Source: Pseudovirgaria hyperparasitica (lineage: Eukaryota; Ascomycota; Dothideomycetes; Acrospermales; Acrospermaceae). From it: a stretch of 64,000 bases of DNA. The notes beneath the pieces are model-generated. The model was not told where the DNA came from and ran no database searches. It saw only the letters and a list, made by a program, of their open reading frames with translations. The position numbers were made by a program, and so were the translations under genes. The stretch covers positions 2,003,966-2,067,965 of the forward strand of contig NW_022985552.1 in NCBI RefSeq assembly GCF_010093815.1, written 5' to 3'. Below are positions 35,039-48,106 of this stretch, in pieces (position 1 is the stretch's first letter; each line of letters begins with the position of its first letter).

Positions 35039-35777
35039 AGTTGTTGTTCTCCTAGAAGCGACTGCAAGCACCTACAAGGAACACAAATGGTGAAAAAATT
35101 AGCGGATATTCAGAACGCTAGATGGGCCACTTTTGCTCCTAGGCACTTGATAATGAATATTGGTGCCTGGCAGCCTAATGTCGGCCCGGGGGAGAGTTGT
35201 GGATATTAGTAAGTAATTACTACTACAGTGGACCCAGCCTGGTTCTTTCCAGGAACTTGAAGTACTGGGTGGTCTAATACAGGTTGCGCAATCCCGTCTT
35301 CTCAGGACTTGTCTAGGTAACGGCCAGTGCGAGTATCACGATCGATGAGATATCTTTAGGAAGGGAATAATTCCAGAGACCCAGAATCCGAACATCGAAA
35401 GCATTAATTACTACGTAAATTCCTTGCAGAGTTAAGACAGCTCCATCGGTGTCAATAGAACTCGAGTTCATCCGGGCTGTTGAACGCCGAGCAGCTGTAT
35501 AGACTTTCCTCTCTTTACTGCGGTGAAGAGAGCTTCAGCCTGGTTTGCCGTGGCACTGTTCGAGCTTTTGGAACCTAGAATCCTCACTATTAATACTACA
35601 TTTCGTCGTCACCGCAGCAGGTCCCACCCCTTTCGCCGCATCCCTCTCTCTGTATCTGCATCTGCCCTTCCGTCTGGCCGTTGTTTAACAACCGTCGCCC
35701 ACCCGTACGAATCCCGCGAACCCACAAACCTTGGGAAGCAGCGCATCAATTATCTCCGGACGGGAACTGACGACACC
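35039..35777. promoter_or_regulatory. divergent promoter region, phospholipase and EXO70
   Basis: 739 bp between start codons of divergent genes. The part next to EXO70 (about 35580-35760) is pyrimidine-rich, common in fungal leaders. The in-frame codons upstream of the EXO70 ATG contain no family-like sequence. Confidence 0.4.
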
Positions 35778-37823
35778 ATGGTGGCTCCTCGCAAAGCCGC
35801 TTTCGCGGAAGAAAGTGCAGAAGTGGAGGTGCTTTTTGCAAATATGGACAAGTTAAAGAGCTTGACAAAGAAGATACAAGGCTCCGTCAATCGGTTGGAA
35901 ACGAGCGGCAAAAGTGTACAAGATGCCATTGCTCCTATCTACAGCAACACGCAGAAGCTCCAGATCGCGAACACAAGTCAGTGGTTCTTCATGGTGGTAT
36001 TGCGGCGGCTATTGACCTGGTCTAGATATTGACCGCATGATCACCGCCATCGATCGAGTCCGTGAACCATTGAACCAGCGTGGTAGAGAAGACCAAGTCA
36101 TTAAGGCTGGGTGAGTTATGCTCACCAATCGTGGGGGTTTCCTCCGCTAAGAATAGAAGGCCACGAAAGGTCGGTATGCAAGACTACATAGCATCACTTG
36201 ATAGGACAACCCAAGCTCTTGCAGGCCTGAGGCAGTCCAATCTGAAATCGAATCAGAACGCAATGGCGGAGCTGACCTCCCTGATAAAGATGGGAACAAA
36301 GCAGCTAGAAGATGTCTTCAGAGACATGCTTCGAGAAGATGCAAGGCCGCTTGAGCCATTGCAGTATATTACAAAGGGCAAGCGAACTACTTGCAAGTAC
36401 CTTTTATTGTTTGCTGACCCCTATAGATAAGTCTTTTCCAACTCTACCTGAAGACAAATCTTCCCAATTTAGGATAATACACTCCCACACCGCTGCTTCA
36501 TACGCGCAAACGTCTTCAAGAGATATACGGGACACCCCAACGATAAAGGTGTATTCCGAAATTCGCGGAGAATACATTACCATCTGCCTTCGAAATCTAG
36601 CAGCAGCTTCAATATCCACAGCTCGTAAAGTGACTGCAGATTCTGTTTATAAGAAAGGCGACAACGGCATAGGGCACTACGCCAAAGCTCTGGAAGGTCT
36701 ATTCATCGCCGAATATGAAAGTATATGTCCTGTATTTTCACGCGAAGAATGGGGAATCGTCTTCACAGCTACCTCTCAAAATGCTCTCAACGAATTCACT
36801 AAAACTCTACAGACACTCAACACACATGTCATCAACAACCTAAACACCGATTGCTTTCTAGGATACGAGATTATTGAAATCGTCTCTAATCTGTCCATTC
36901 GGTTAGAATCACGCACCGGGGAGCTCAAACGGCCGATAGCTGACTCCTTGAAACCCGTCCGAGAAACGTCCAAATCATCGCTTGGGAAGCTTCTCGACGA
37001 TACGCGGAACCGCATTCAGAGTCTTGTTGCCTTATCAGCAGATTGTTCAACAGTCCCCGTGACGATAGAGACTATGACTAGGTTGCAAAATATGACCTCT
37101 TATCTCCCAGCGCTCACCTCGATCATGACGTCGTTAGGAGATGGTGGTTGGAACTCATCCGCGACCGCATCATCGAACTCAATACCAACGATGAAGTCGT
37201 TTGATGTTGGCGCTGACGGCCAACAGCTGTTTGCTCACTATGCCTTGGATACAATTGATACACTTTTGTCGAACCTGGAGAACAAGTGTCGCGTGTTGAT
37301 CAAAGGCAAACATCTACAAGGAATCTTTATAGCCAATAACGTCTCTATCATTGATCGTGCTATCCGCTCGTCTGAGCTGTCCTCGCTTTTGACTGCTGTT
37401 GGACCTAAACTTGACAGTTGGAAGAAGAAGAGCGAAAACCAGTACAAGGACTCGTGGCAAGATATCATGAAGATCTTGATGTCCGACACCATTTATACCA
37501 ACCGCGGGGGGAGACCGCATTCGGGCAGCGTTAGTGGTGCAGGAGTCGACTCTACGACAGTCGTCAAGTCTCTGTCATCAAAAGACAAGGATGCTATCAA
37601 GGAGAAGTTTCGCAGCTTCAACAATAGTTTCGACGGCTTCCTCGTTCAGCACAGGGCCCTAAAGATGGAAGCGGATGTACGCGCAAGTATCACTCGTACC
37701 CTTCAAGAGACCATCGAACCTCTTTATTCAAGGTTTTGGGATCGTTACCATGAGATTGACAAGGGAAAGGGGAAATATGTCAAGTACGACAAGCCTGCTC
37801 TGGCCAGCGCGCTAAAAACCTAG
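35778..37823 (+). CDS. EXO70: Exocyst complex subunit Exo70
   Basis: 632 residues, standard for fungal Exo70, from exons 35778-35976, 36026-36110, 36160-36377 and 36427-37823; introns 49 bp each. Exo70 tethers secretory vesicles and binds PI(4,5)P2 and Rho GTPases at sites of polarised growth. The N-terminal coiled coil ([27 protein letters not shown]) is followed by [20 protein letters not shown] and [17 protein letters not shown]. The C-terminal helical repeats end in the conserved basic membrane-binding region ([21 protein letters not shown]). Intron 3 (36378-36426) uses a GC donor: no GT donor keeps the [15 protein letters not shown] reading frame. Confidence 0.93.
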
Positions 37824-38978
37824 ATATCTCACGCGCAGTACTGTTTACAGGATACCCAACTCATGTGCATACTTGGAAATTCCAACCAGGCGCTTATGCA
37901 TAGATCCATGTATGTTATGTTATGATGTTCTACTGTGTACGTAAGGGCCTTCACTTCTCCTTGCCTGCCGACTCCCGAGTGGAGTCGCTCTGCTCTACAA
38001 CATGGTTATTGTTGCATGGTCCGACGTCGCCAGCAATACTAACTTCTAAGGCTTCAACCTCGTGTAATGTCAATCACGTACGCAGGTTTCAGACATTGTG
38101 TCGCAACATGTGGTGTTCCTGGATAATGGACATTACTCATGGATGACTGGATATCACGTGACTACATAAGCTAGCCCCTTTGAGAAGAAATATCAATGGA
38201 CAATCGAACACATTCATGGGATTGTCTGGGTATGCTAGGTATGCTCGAGCTCGGGGCGTCGATTTTATCACTGAACTTCCCGATGAAGCTCGAATCTTTC
38301 ATATTTAATTGCAGCTTCACTTAGGTTGTTGTAAGTTGCGACGTAGAAAGCTTTGAGGACAAACCAGGCCTGCCGCGCTCCTATTGGTGCCCGGTACTTC
38401 CTCAAAGGTCCGCTAGACCTAGACAGAGCGACCGAGCGACCCCCTGCTCAGACCCCTTTACACTTTCCTCCGCCCTACTTTTCTTCTTCAAGACAACAAA
38501 GTCGCCCTTCGACGTCCTCACCGACTTACTTCCACCCGTCTGATACCTCAGTGTCATCATACAAGACTGTTTAAACAGTACGTTCCCCTCTCTATCAATT
38601 CGCTCTCCTCCGCTTCCATATCCTCATCTCTGCACGGATTTCTGAATTTTGTCCTGCGATTGTCATTGAGCCTCCAACTACACAGCCCTTCATCATAGCT
38701 CCAGCATACGCTGACTTCAGTCTTCTGTAGGAGTCCCAGGTCGCGCTCTGCGTCGTCTACGTCCGCTTTTGCGCTTTTCATGATGGGTAAGCAACCCACC
38801 ACTTTCTCCGCTCTGTTGCCACGAATTTGCATGCAGCAATTTGCCCTATCCCTACGCTCAGCGCATGTTCAATTGTCATGGACTACAAACGCATCTCATA
38901 CTGTATCAATTATACTTCTCTGATGATATTGCGATCTTGCCAAATCGACGCAAACATTTTGTCTCTTCTACCACGCTA
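37824..38978. other. intergenic and long leader upstream of the septin gene
   Basis: 1.15 kb. The last 600 bp before the septin ATG are pyrimidine-rich with several GT and AG sites, so one or more 5' UTR introns are possible but not resolved. No separate gene recognised. Confidence 0.45.
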
Positions 38979-40505
38979 ATGAGTTTCCACAACATAGCTT
39001 CCAACGGGCCTGTTGCGGCGGCCCCTACGAGAGCTTCACCTGCGCCCCCAACGCAAGCTACACCAACTGGCAAGCCTACCTCACCTTTTGTCGAACGTAG
39101 CAACCCAATGCCTAATGGCCAAGGCGCAGCTCCTCAAACGATCACTTCCAAGGATCCCAAAGCTGCGGCTGCGGCTGCCTCTGACATGAGGAACATTGTT
39201 CGGAGGAAGCTCACCGGCTATGTTGGCTTCGCCAATCTCCCAAACCAATGGCATCGCAAGAGTGTTCGTAAAGGCTTCAACTTCAATGTAATGGTCGTCG
39301 GTAAGTAGTCATCCTCCCAAATCGATTGACACTGCCTGACTATTTTGTAAAGGCGAGTCTGGCCTCGGTAAATCGACATTGGTCAACACCTTGTTCAACA
39401 CCTCTCTCTACCCTCCCAAAGAGCGCAAGCCACCGAGCCTCGACATTATTCCCAAGACGGTCTCCATACAATCCATCAGCGCTGATATTGAGGAGAATGG
39501 AGTGCGTCTGCGACTGACGGTTGTTGATACTCCAGGCTTTGGTGATTTCGTCAACAATGACAATTCTTGGGAAACCATCGTTCAGAACATCGAAGGTCGT
39601 TTCGATGCTTATCTAGATGCCGAGAACAAGGTCAATCGTATGAACATTGTAGACAATCGGATTCATGCCTGTGTCTACTTCATTCAGCCCACCGGTCACT
39701 CACTCAAACCTTTGGATGTAGAGGTCATGCGTCGACTCCACACCAAGGTAAACCTAATTCCTGTCATCGCCAAAGCCGATACTCTTACCGACGATGAGAT
39801 CACTGCTTTCAAACAGAGAGTGAGTACTTCAATTGACTCAAGTGCAAACATATTGGTTAACACGATCAGATCCTTGCAGACATTGCTCATCACAACATCC
39901 AGATATTTGAGGGACCTCGTTATGAGCTTGATGATGAGGAGACCATTTCTGAGAACAATGAAATCATGTCCAAGGTTCCGTTCGCCGTTGTTGGTGCGAA
40001 CTCCGATGTCACCTCTGTCGATGGACGCAAGGTTCGGGGACGCAAATATCCATGGGGTATCATTGAAGTCGACAACGAAGAGCACTGCGACTTTGTGAAG
40101 CTTCGCCAAATGCTCATACGTACTCACATGGAAGAACTGAAGGAAAACACCAATAACTCCCTTTATGAGAACTACCGCTCTGACAAGCTCACCTCAATGG
40201 GTGTGACTCAAGACCCCAGTGTCTTCAAAGAAGTCAACCCCGCCGTCAAACAAGAAGAGGAACGTTCGCTCCATGAGCAGAAGCTGCAGAAGATGGAGAT
40301 GGAAATGAAGATGGTCTTCCAGCAGAAAGTGTCTGAGAAGGAAAGTAAATTGAAGCAGAGCGAGGAAGAGCTTTACGCAAGACACAGAGAGATGAAGGAG
40401 CAACTGGACAGGAACAAGGCAGAGCTCGAAGAAAAGAAATCTCGCATCGAAAGTGGAAGACCGCTCGAAGAGAAAGGCAAGAGGAAGGGTTTCTCACTCC
40501 GTTAA
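38979..40505 (+). CDS. aspB: Septin, CDC3/AspB class
   Basis: 474 residues from exons 38979-39300, 39353-39819 and 39870-40505; introns 52 and 50 bp. GTP-binding filament-forming protein acting at septa and hyphal tips. The N terminus is proline/alanine-rich, then the septin polybasic stretch ([20 protein letters not shown]) precedes G1 GESGLGKST (split by intron 1), G3 DTPGFGD and G4 AKAD. The septin-unique element follows, with [23 protein letters not shown]-terminal coiled coil ([19 protein letters not shown] to [16 protein letters not shown]) and the tail [10 protein letters not shown] match the CDC3 class. The start is the first ATG in frame after a stop-free stretch lacking an upstream ATG ([10 protein letters not shown]); an extra upstream coding exon cannot be excluded. 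Confidence 0.92.
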
Positions 40506-41693
40506 GGTATTGGTGGCTTCGCTACTTGCGGAGCACTGGACTCGACGTAGGCCCACGACTTGTGACATATTTACTCCCACTGTCACGAAGTTCCCATTCC
40601 CTTCTCATTCCCCCCTTTCTGAAGAGAGTCCCTTTAATTTGCCAAGGCTTTCCGGTAGCACTGGGTGCGACTAGAAAACATAATACATCATGACGGTCGA
40701 ACAAACGGAAACCATTGTTTGATTTCCAACCTTGGCTCAGCTAATCTTCTGCTGTTCGAGACCTCTTGCTTCGACTGGTAGTTCAGGTACAAGGCAGCGA
40801 AGGTCTTCATTAACATATATGCCGAGGTAGTGAAGAGTGACTTTGACTTTCCTCATGTATTTTACTTTACTAGCTTAGTTAACAGTCCATCTCCTTTGTC
40901 AGGGACTTTGTACGCGTGAAGAGCGAGCGGGTAGAATACGGAAGCCATTTCCAGCTTTCGCATTACCTCTCATCTTGCGTGCACGTGATGCTAGCTATAA
41001 ACGAGGGCTTAGTGAATAGCAGAAGAATCTACGTTGTGCCTCATAACCAGAGGCAGACTTAAGCGTACTGCAGACCGTTATTTGCGTAAGTATTCGTATA
41101 GTTTCATACCAACGCTCAAATAAATCGGCCTCACTCTTTACTGTGGTTTTGTGGACGCTTGTGTGCGCAAGCGACGATGATCCGCGCCCAAAAGCGGCCT
41201 TGCGTCACCGCCTGCTGCAGCCAGGACCGACTTACCAACAAGTTGTTCTTGGATCACCAGCCTGCCTATCCTCTTCAGCGCACATTCTTCTCTTCCCACT
41301 TACTCTACCAAAGCGTCCGCGAACCCTCCCTACGAGCTCGACAGTACACTTCGCACTCAGTATCTTTTCAAAGAACCCTCAGAAACTCAGGTATGTTATT
41401 GTCCTTGTCATCATGTCGTCACTGCTTGCATATTGGCAGCAAAGTGGGCAGCAGGCTCGAAATCATGAATCTGGTGTCATTGTACCCAGCCACCACCACC
41501 ACCACACCACGGTCCCATATCTACCAGAGCCCTTTTCCGTGTAAAAAGCAAGCGCAGCTCATTCAATACCACATTTCTTAGCTTCACCTTATTTTCAATT
41601 GCTTCCTTGAATCTACTGCCACCTGCTGACATCAGGCTTCCTAGCACTTGATTACCAGCGCTCACGATTCTGTGCAACGAACCTCACGTCGAT
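40506..41693. other. intergenic and leader upstream of the POM33-like gene
   Basis: 1.19 kb. The 550 bp before the ATG are pyrimidine-rich and contain an intron-like donor (ctcaggtatgtt near 41389), which may be a 5' UTR intron. Open frames at 41143-41581 overlap each other and lack coding features. Confidence 0.45.
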
Positions 41694-42588
41694 ATGCCTG
41701 CCCAACAGCCTGCCACAACTGGATCTCTCCAGGAGCGACTCCTTGCCCTCGCGCAGACTCTACAATTCGCCTGGTTCGTTGGGCACCTCACGCTCTTGTC
41801 CACGACCCTAAGATACTCGCTCTCATACATGACCTTCAACTATTATTCGCGCTGGGCTAAATTCTCGTATCGTACCACATTTATTGCCGCAGCTGTCACC
41901 TATGGCATTGTCGTCTATAAGGGATACCGATCTCGTGCTCGGCAAGGGAAGCAGGGCTCCCCGCTGAGCTTGCTCGCAGATGAAAATGTTCAATATCTGG
42001 GTACGTCGAGTGGATATCAGCTGCGACTCCGCTAACAATATCACAGCTATGGCATCAGTCTGGCTTTTCTCTCGCCAGATTCCTTTAGCTATTCTACCAT
42101 TTGCCGTCTATTCCATCTTCCACGTTGCAACTTACACCCGCGCGAACTTGCTCCCTGTTCTGCAGAGCCCACCCGCTGGTGGGGCCGCAGGTGCCAAGCA
42201 AGCTCCTTCAGGGCTATCTGAGACCATTGGCCGTTTCGTCAAGACCTACTATGATTCGAGCATGACAACGGTCGCAATTCTCGAAATCGCTCTCTGGTTT
42301 CGTATTCTTGGCTCTGCTCTTCTGTTTCAGAAGGGTTCATGGATTCTTCTTGGTATCTACACAGTCTTTTTTCGTGCTCGCTACCAGCAGAGCGGCTTTG
42401 TCCAAAACGCAATCACTCAGGTAACCGCTCGCATTGACGCGCAAATCGCAAACCAGAGCACACCCCCCGCTGCCCGACAAGGATGGGAAACTTTCAAAAA
42501 TTTGATCAGGCAAGCTGCCGATGCAACTGATATCCGCAAGTATGTCACTGGTCCGCAGCAGCAGGCTGGCCCGAAAAAGGCCCAGTAG
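41694..42588 (+). CDS. POM33: POM33/TMEM33-family nuclear-envelope and ER membrane protein
   Basis: 282 residues from exons 41694-42000 and 42047-42588, with one 46 bp intron carrying a perfect GCTAAC branch site. The family shapes ER tubules and helps distribute nuclear pore complexes. Hydrophobic segments: LQFAWFVGHLTLLSTTLRYSL, the TTFIAAAVTYGIVVY segment, FSRQIPLAILPFAVYSIFHV, and a pair around ALWFRILGSALLFQKGSWILL. The conserved tail (FFRARYQQSGFVQNAITQVTARIDAQI) is followed by a hydrophilic end rich in Gln and Lys. The protein reads MPAQQPATTGSLQERLLALAQT from its ATG. Confidence 0.88.
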
Positions 42589-44166
42589 AGCGCCTGTGCA
42601 ATCGCTCGCACTTCAGAGTAATGCGTATCTCAGACCGAGCTTGTCTACACTACCGGATGTGCGAGCATGTTGTGAGCACTGTTGGTTGCTTCGAAAGAAT
42701 AGGATTCAGTAATTACGACAGGGAATCAAAATCATGGCCTGGAACAAACTGGCCTAGCATCGCCTGGGCGGATCCCAACTTCTGGGAATGGGATAAATGC
42801 GTAACTTACTGCGCTACGTGAGAGCAACAACGTACTGAGTCTATGAGGTTATAACGAGCCCAGTCATACATTGGTATGAAAATAGGATTGGCTGGTGCAT
42901 TAAAATGTTGTCTATAGAGGAATTCGATGCTGTCGTAAAACATTGTTGGACTTTATTATTTCTTCTTCTCCACTAACTTGCCTGGGCCGAGTTCAATTTG
43001 CCTGTCTAAAGGTCCTGCAGTGGATTCACGATCTATACAGAACATCGAATATCACTTCTCCCTGGTATTCCATCCTCAATTTCTTACGTCTTCGAGCATG
43101 GATAAATGTATTAACACAGAAATGTTTGACGTCAGCGGCAAGCTACGACAGGGCTGAGCTTCGATGGACGTCACTTACCTGCATGCTTGAAGTCCACCCA
43201 CTACGACATCCCTGGGTAGCCCACGTGTAGATATATCCCGTTGTTCAATATGCGGATTCACATTCTCACAAAATCTTGAATTTAGTATTCGGTAAGCTGA
43301 TATAAGAAGATAGGAATTGCTCCGGTATGGCCTTTCTGCAAGTGCATATGTATCTGGATGTTCATCAATTATCACACACGTACGGAGGATGTTTCAGAGA
43401 TGCTATTCGGGGAGGCATCTCAAAGTAACGCTCAGGCTGGTGATGTGACGTATGAAGGGTGAGTAGTCTCGGACATAGACACGGCGTTGATGGTTGAAGA
43501 GCATAAAACAAGACCGCCAGCTATCAGGTTCAGGCCCTGAAATAGATTTTGGGATTTCAGAGGCGGAAAAGACAAAACTGGGCAAAAGCTGTGATTTTAT
43601 ATCTAACACAGTGTGTAAGGGACGTGCTCAAGGGCCCTGGACAAGTATTTGTATACATCTACACATAAAGTCATCTGGCTCTTCGCATATACGAAGTGTG
43701 AATTAAAGACTACGAGCTTTGCCGCAAGAAAACGCCGATATAATTAATGCTGCTGTATCGGCCTATAGGGGGAGATATTCGTATGTCCACTTTTCACAGA
43801 ATCTCAATCCTGCTATCTTTCAAGCAGAAGCGCTGAGGGTGCCGCAAGAGATCTACTAATGTCCTGAAATCAAGAGAGAAACATTAGGTATATGATGGAT
43901 TCGATAATTTACAAAGCAAGATGCATCCGAACTGATGAGTAATTCAGGTGAAAGCAGTTGGTGTAGAGGGTGAAGATATTGCAGAGGAAGTTTGATATCG
44001 GAAACAAGGAGAATGATTGGTGATATTGCCGAGTCTATATGAAACGGAGAGGGACGTAACGATCACCTAAGATCTCATAGGAGGTATTACGTAAAGGCTG
44101 GCCATAATTAATTTGTAGCAGTCTGATTGAGCTTAGTAACTGCTTGTGGGATGATCCGTCAGAAAT
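42589..44166. other. 1.6 kb intergenic between convergent genes, no gene seen
   Basis: Normal composition; short frames only. It contains the 3' flanks of the POM33-like and SNF2 genes. Confidence 0.5.
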
Positions 44167-47100
44167 TCAGTCGAGATCTCGATGAAAATATTCATCAGAG
44201 TTACCGCTGCTCGAGACAGCGGTATCTACACGTGTAGCCATCTTGGTGAAAGGAATTCCTCGTTCTGTGGACGGCCCTGGACAATACGATGCCGGGACTG
44301 GTTCATCTTCTACAAGCTCGAACGCTCGTCCTTCGTTTGGGTCTCTGTTAGGACCAAACAGCTTCTTCAGAGCCGACAGCGTTAATCTAGTATCTATGTC
44401 AGCGGCTTCCTATTGGCTTTCAAATTATACAGACTTCCTGTTTCTCGCAGAATCGAGCATTGCAGCAGCCATATTCGCTTTCACTTGTTGTCTTCCAACC
44501 ACATGCTCGTCGATCGAACCCTTCACATGTATGCGCACAATCACAGTTTCCTTGGTTTGTCCCAGACGAAGTATCCGAAATGCCGCCTGCTCCTCTGTCG
44601 ATGCTTTCCAGTTGGGCTCAAGTATGATTATTCGAGTAGCTTCTTTCAAATTATGGCCCGTTCCGACGCAGCCGATGGAGGCGAGCAATATATTTTTCGT
44701 CGCACTGGTCTTAAATTTTCTAAGTTCCCGGTCTTGTGCATCCGTGCTCATCGCTCCGTAGCTCTATAGATATAGTTGTTATTCATTGATGCTTATCTAT
44801 AAGTCAGCCATAAGAAAAGAGGCTCACCGTAGTGAACTTCCAGTTCTCCGCTGTACAGATGTGTTTCAGTAGCTCTATGCTAGATCTATATCAGAGGCAT
44901 GTCCGACAGTTTTGAGATGAACATACCACAGTCGAAATTCGGTGAATATGATTATCTTCACTGCAGGATCTTCGTCCATCCATTCTTCGACCTGTGCTTT
45001 TAGAGCAAGGGTTTTCGTTGATGGCATCATTGGGCCAGGTAAATTTATCCACGGGTTGTGCTTCTGGTCCATTGGAGCTCTTGACTCGTTGCCGATCTGT
45101 TGCGTGAAAGGCTTCATTTGGGTTATCGCAGCTGAGCACTTTGGGCATGATGTTTCCTTTGACATTTGCTCTGAGCCTACCCGTATCCCCAAGATGCAGT
45201 CTTTGCAAAAAAGGTGTAAGCAAGGCGCTATTTGTGCGTTCTCAGGTATATGCCCGCAAACTACACATATGTTTTCAGCGGGAGTATCTCCAAGCGCGAC
45301 GGGACGCCGAATGCAGTCCCAGTATTTATCACATCTTACATGCTGACCGTAAGAGCGACCACGTAGCTCGAATGGCCCAGCAATTCCGTCTTTCAGTCGT
45401 ATCGCTTCACGTGCTCGGCGAACACGAGTGCCAGGAGCTGATACACAGCTTTCGCTATGCAAGCGCCCCGCACATTCGTGAAGAAGCTTGATCTGGTGAT
45501 CGCTGAAGTGCTGTATGACATGATAAAACAAAATAGGATGGCTGAGGAGTCGTCGATGTTGATCGATGAAACTGAGTCAATTTAGCGAATAAAGAGTAGA
45601 GTTGCACATGACTATTACACTCACGGCAAGATCGACTTCCTCATGGATTGACTCTGCTTGGTCGCTTTTCCTTCATCGTAGAAGTTCTCGAGAGAGATAT
45701 CAAGCATAAGCTTCTCCAGGGGGTCCAGTTCGCATCTTATCTCGCGCTCGATGATCTTCGGCAATGGCAATAATGGTTTGTTATTGAACAAGTCTCCATG
45801 CGTCCGGCAGAAGATCAATCTGCCGATATCTGCATTTGCTCTGGCCGCATGGTCTGTGTCATTACGATTGCAAAAGTTTCTCTTGAAGGTTTTCAGTCCA
45901 CCTACAATTCGTGCAACTAATTAGCAGTGCAACCTAGAGCTAGAAATACCAAACTTGGTAGCTTACCAATATTCGGATCTTGCAAAAATGACTTTATCGC
46001 ATATAGATCAGACATTTCATTGTCTAATGGCGTCGCAGTCAACACCCAGCGGTTGTCGGCCTTAAGAGCTCGACAAGCGATCGATGTAGCGGACTTGGGC
46101 GACTTAATCCTGTGTCCTTCGTCAAGCACAATTCTGTGCCACTCCAAACGATGAAAAATGCCACAATTCCCCTCAAAATACACCTGCCAAGCTTTATTGA
46201 CCGTTGTCTCAGACTTATGCCCATCGGGGTCGAACTTAGCTAACCAAGCTTCCCAGCTTGGATGCGAATTTCTGACTTCATCATATGTCGTTATCCTAGC
46301 GTCGCGTCAGTTGCGATGCATTTGAATGTTTTATCGATAGTCCTACACTATATCGTGACTTTCGATAGTATCAATGTCGCAGCCAGATTGCAGAAGCTGC
46401 TTTGCGTACGTCATCACCCGTAAGCCGTATTTTTCAGCAAGTCGCTTAGCTTGTCGATCCATTCTGTCGAAGGCTTTATTGCTGTAGCAGTGTTCCTCGA
46501 CTTGCTCGCGCCCTGGACAGTCAATAGATGTCTGCTCGTGTGCGACACGAACTCACAATTTCCCTTTAGGCTCGCTGGGCATACAACTAACGTAGATCTG
46601 GTCTGCACTCCCAACGGCTTTCGCCCGTTGACAATGTTAGAAAGGGCCACGATGGTCTTACCCATCCCAGCTGCTAATGCCAGAATTCCTCCGTGCATGG
46701 CTCCTGGCTGTGTCTCCCGTTCTCTCATCTCGCCTGCGGCTATCAGCTGGTAGTCTTTCAGCAGGGTCCTCATGCCTTTAATAGCAAAGACGCCACCCTC
46801 CCGCATAGAGACACAGCCACGCCCAAAGAAAGATTTCTTCGCTCTCTCGATCATCGCTCTATCTGTGCTTGCTTTCTTGTGATCCTCCAAGTTGAAAGAA
46901 GCGAAATAAGCTTTCATTGACTTCTGCCATTCGATGGGGCGGTCTGTTCGCTGAACACTGTCTCCCTCATCTATCGTCGAATTTGTTATATCCTGCCTCA
47001 CACGATCTGTGACAGTAATCTCGTATACCTTTAGTGGATCCTGACTTGGGGACTGATGTTCTTCTGACCCCGGTGTATCCCGCCGCGAGGTGGATCCATG

Positions 47101-48106
47101 CTTATCTATCCAACTGGCCGTGCAGTCAGGTGTAGTGTTCTTTCCCTTGCCCGCGAACATCTCGATGTTCGTTTTCATCATCGAAGGTCTTACTGTGACA
47201 GGATCTTTCCCTGCAAACTCTCCATCATTACCAGGAGCGGACTTGTTCGTCTTGCGGCGCTTATAATCTCGGCTAGCAAGCACAGCAGTATTTAAACTAT
47301 GCCACTCTATGATCCTCTTTCTATCTTGGACGCTTTTCTCGGCATGCAAAGACTGTAGCATTGCTAAGTCATTCTCTGTAAATTCCTTCACACTGCCCTC
47401 CTCTCTAGAATCCATGTGTTAGCTAAATTATGGAGATCCAAAAACAAAATGAACTGACTGTACACCATCCTCTGCGTTCCGAATGTCATTTTGTTGCTTT
47501 TTCTTGAGTAACAACAGCACTTTTCGTCTCTCACTCTCATAGGCTATGTAGTCCTCCAATGAGAGCAATTTGTTGCGCTGTTTCTCATGATAGAATTCCT
47601 GCATGACGCGGAACCTGCATCAACAATGAGACCACTCCTGTAGAATGAATATTATCAACCTTACTCTGTAAGAATCTCATCATCGTTGTCTATTTGCTCG
47701 GCATCTGCATCTACCTCACCAAAAAGCTCAATCTCTAGACTCACGTCTTTACTCTGTGAAGACGGTTCATCCGTGGGACTCTTGGAAGGGGCCTTGAATT
47801 GAGCGTGAGACCACTTATTTTCTTCAGTAGTCAAGTTTGTATACGGCGATTCTGAAGGCTTGCGCGAAGTCATATTCATTGACCTCTGTCTAGACGAAAA
47901 TGTCTTCAAGAAGGAAGAAGAATAATTAGAGTAAGGATTTCCTTGTCGTAAATGTGTAGCTAGAGCTGGTGTGGTGAACAAAGATGTTGCTGTTTGAGCG
48001 CTGAAATAGCGATAAGTTTTAGTTTCGATGTAAATTGACGCAGAGATCTAACGACGGCGAACCAAGAGCATGGGAGTAGATTATTGCGAGAAAAGGCTCA
48101 CTTCAT
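44167..48106 (-). CDS. SNF2-family ATPase with inserted RING finger (Rad5/Rad16-like)
   Basis: Eleven exons (minus): 48106-48102, 48000-47665, 47614-47466, 47402-46557, 46512-46347, 46295-45967, 45901-45625, 45571-44927, 44879-44828, 44763-44435, 44386-44167; 1,117 residues in one frame. Helicase motifs: I GGILALAAGMGKTIVAL near 407; Ia VVCPASLKGN joined to WREQVEEHC across intron 4; II VLDEGH near 559; III WVLTATPLDN; the C-terminal half has ASIGCVGTGHNLKEA and RILRLGQTKETVIVRIHVKGS. A C3HC4 RING (CVVCGHIPENAQIAPCLHLFCKDC...CPKC, about 803-850) sits between the two lobes, as in Rad5, Rad16 and SHPRH, which combine DNA translocation with E3 ubiquitin ligase activity. Motif I lacks the usual DEMGLGKT form. 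The N terminus is unassigned, charged and serine-rich. The first exon, ATG plus two bases, is the weakest part of the model. Confidence 0.85.
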
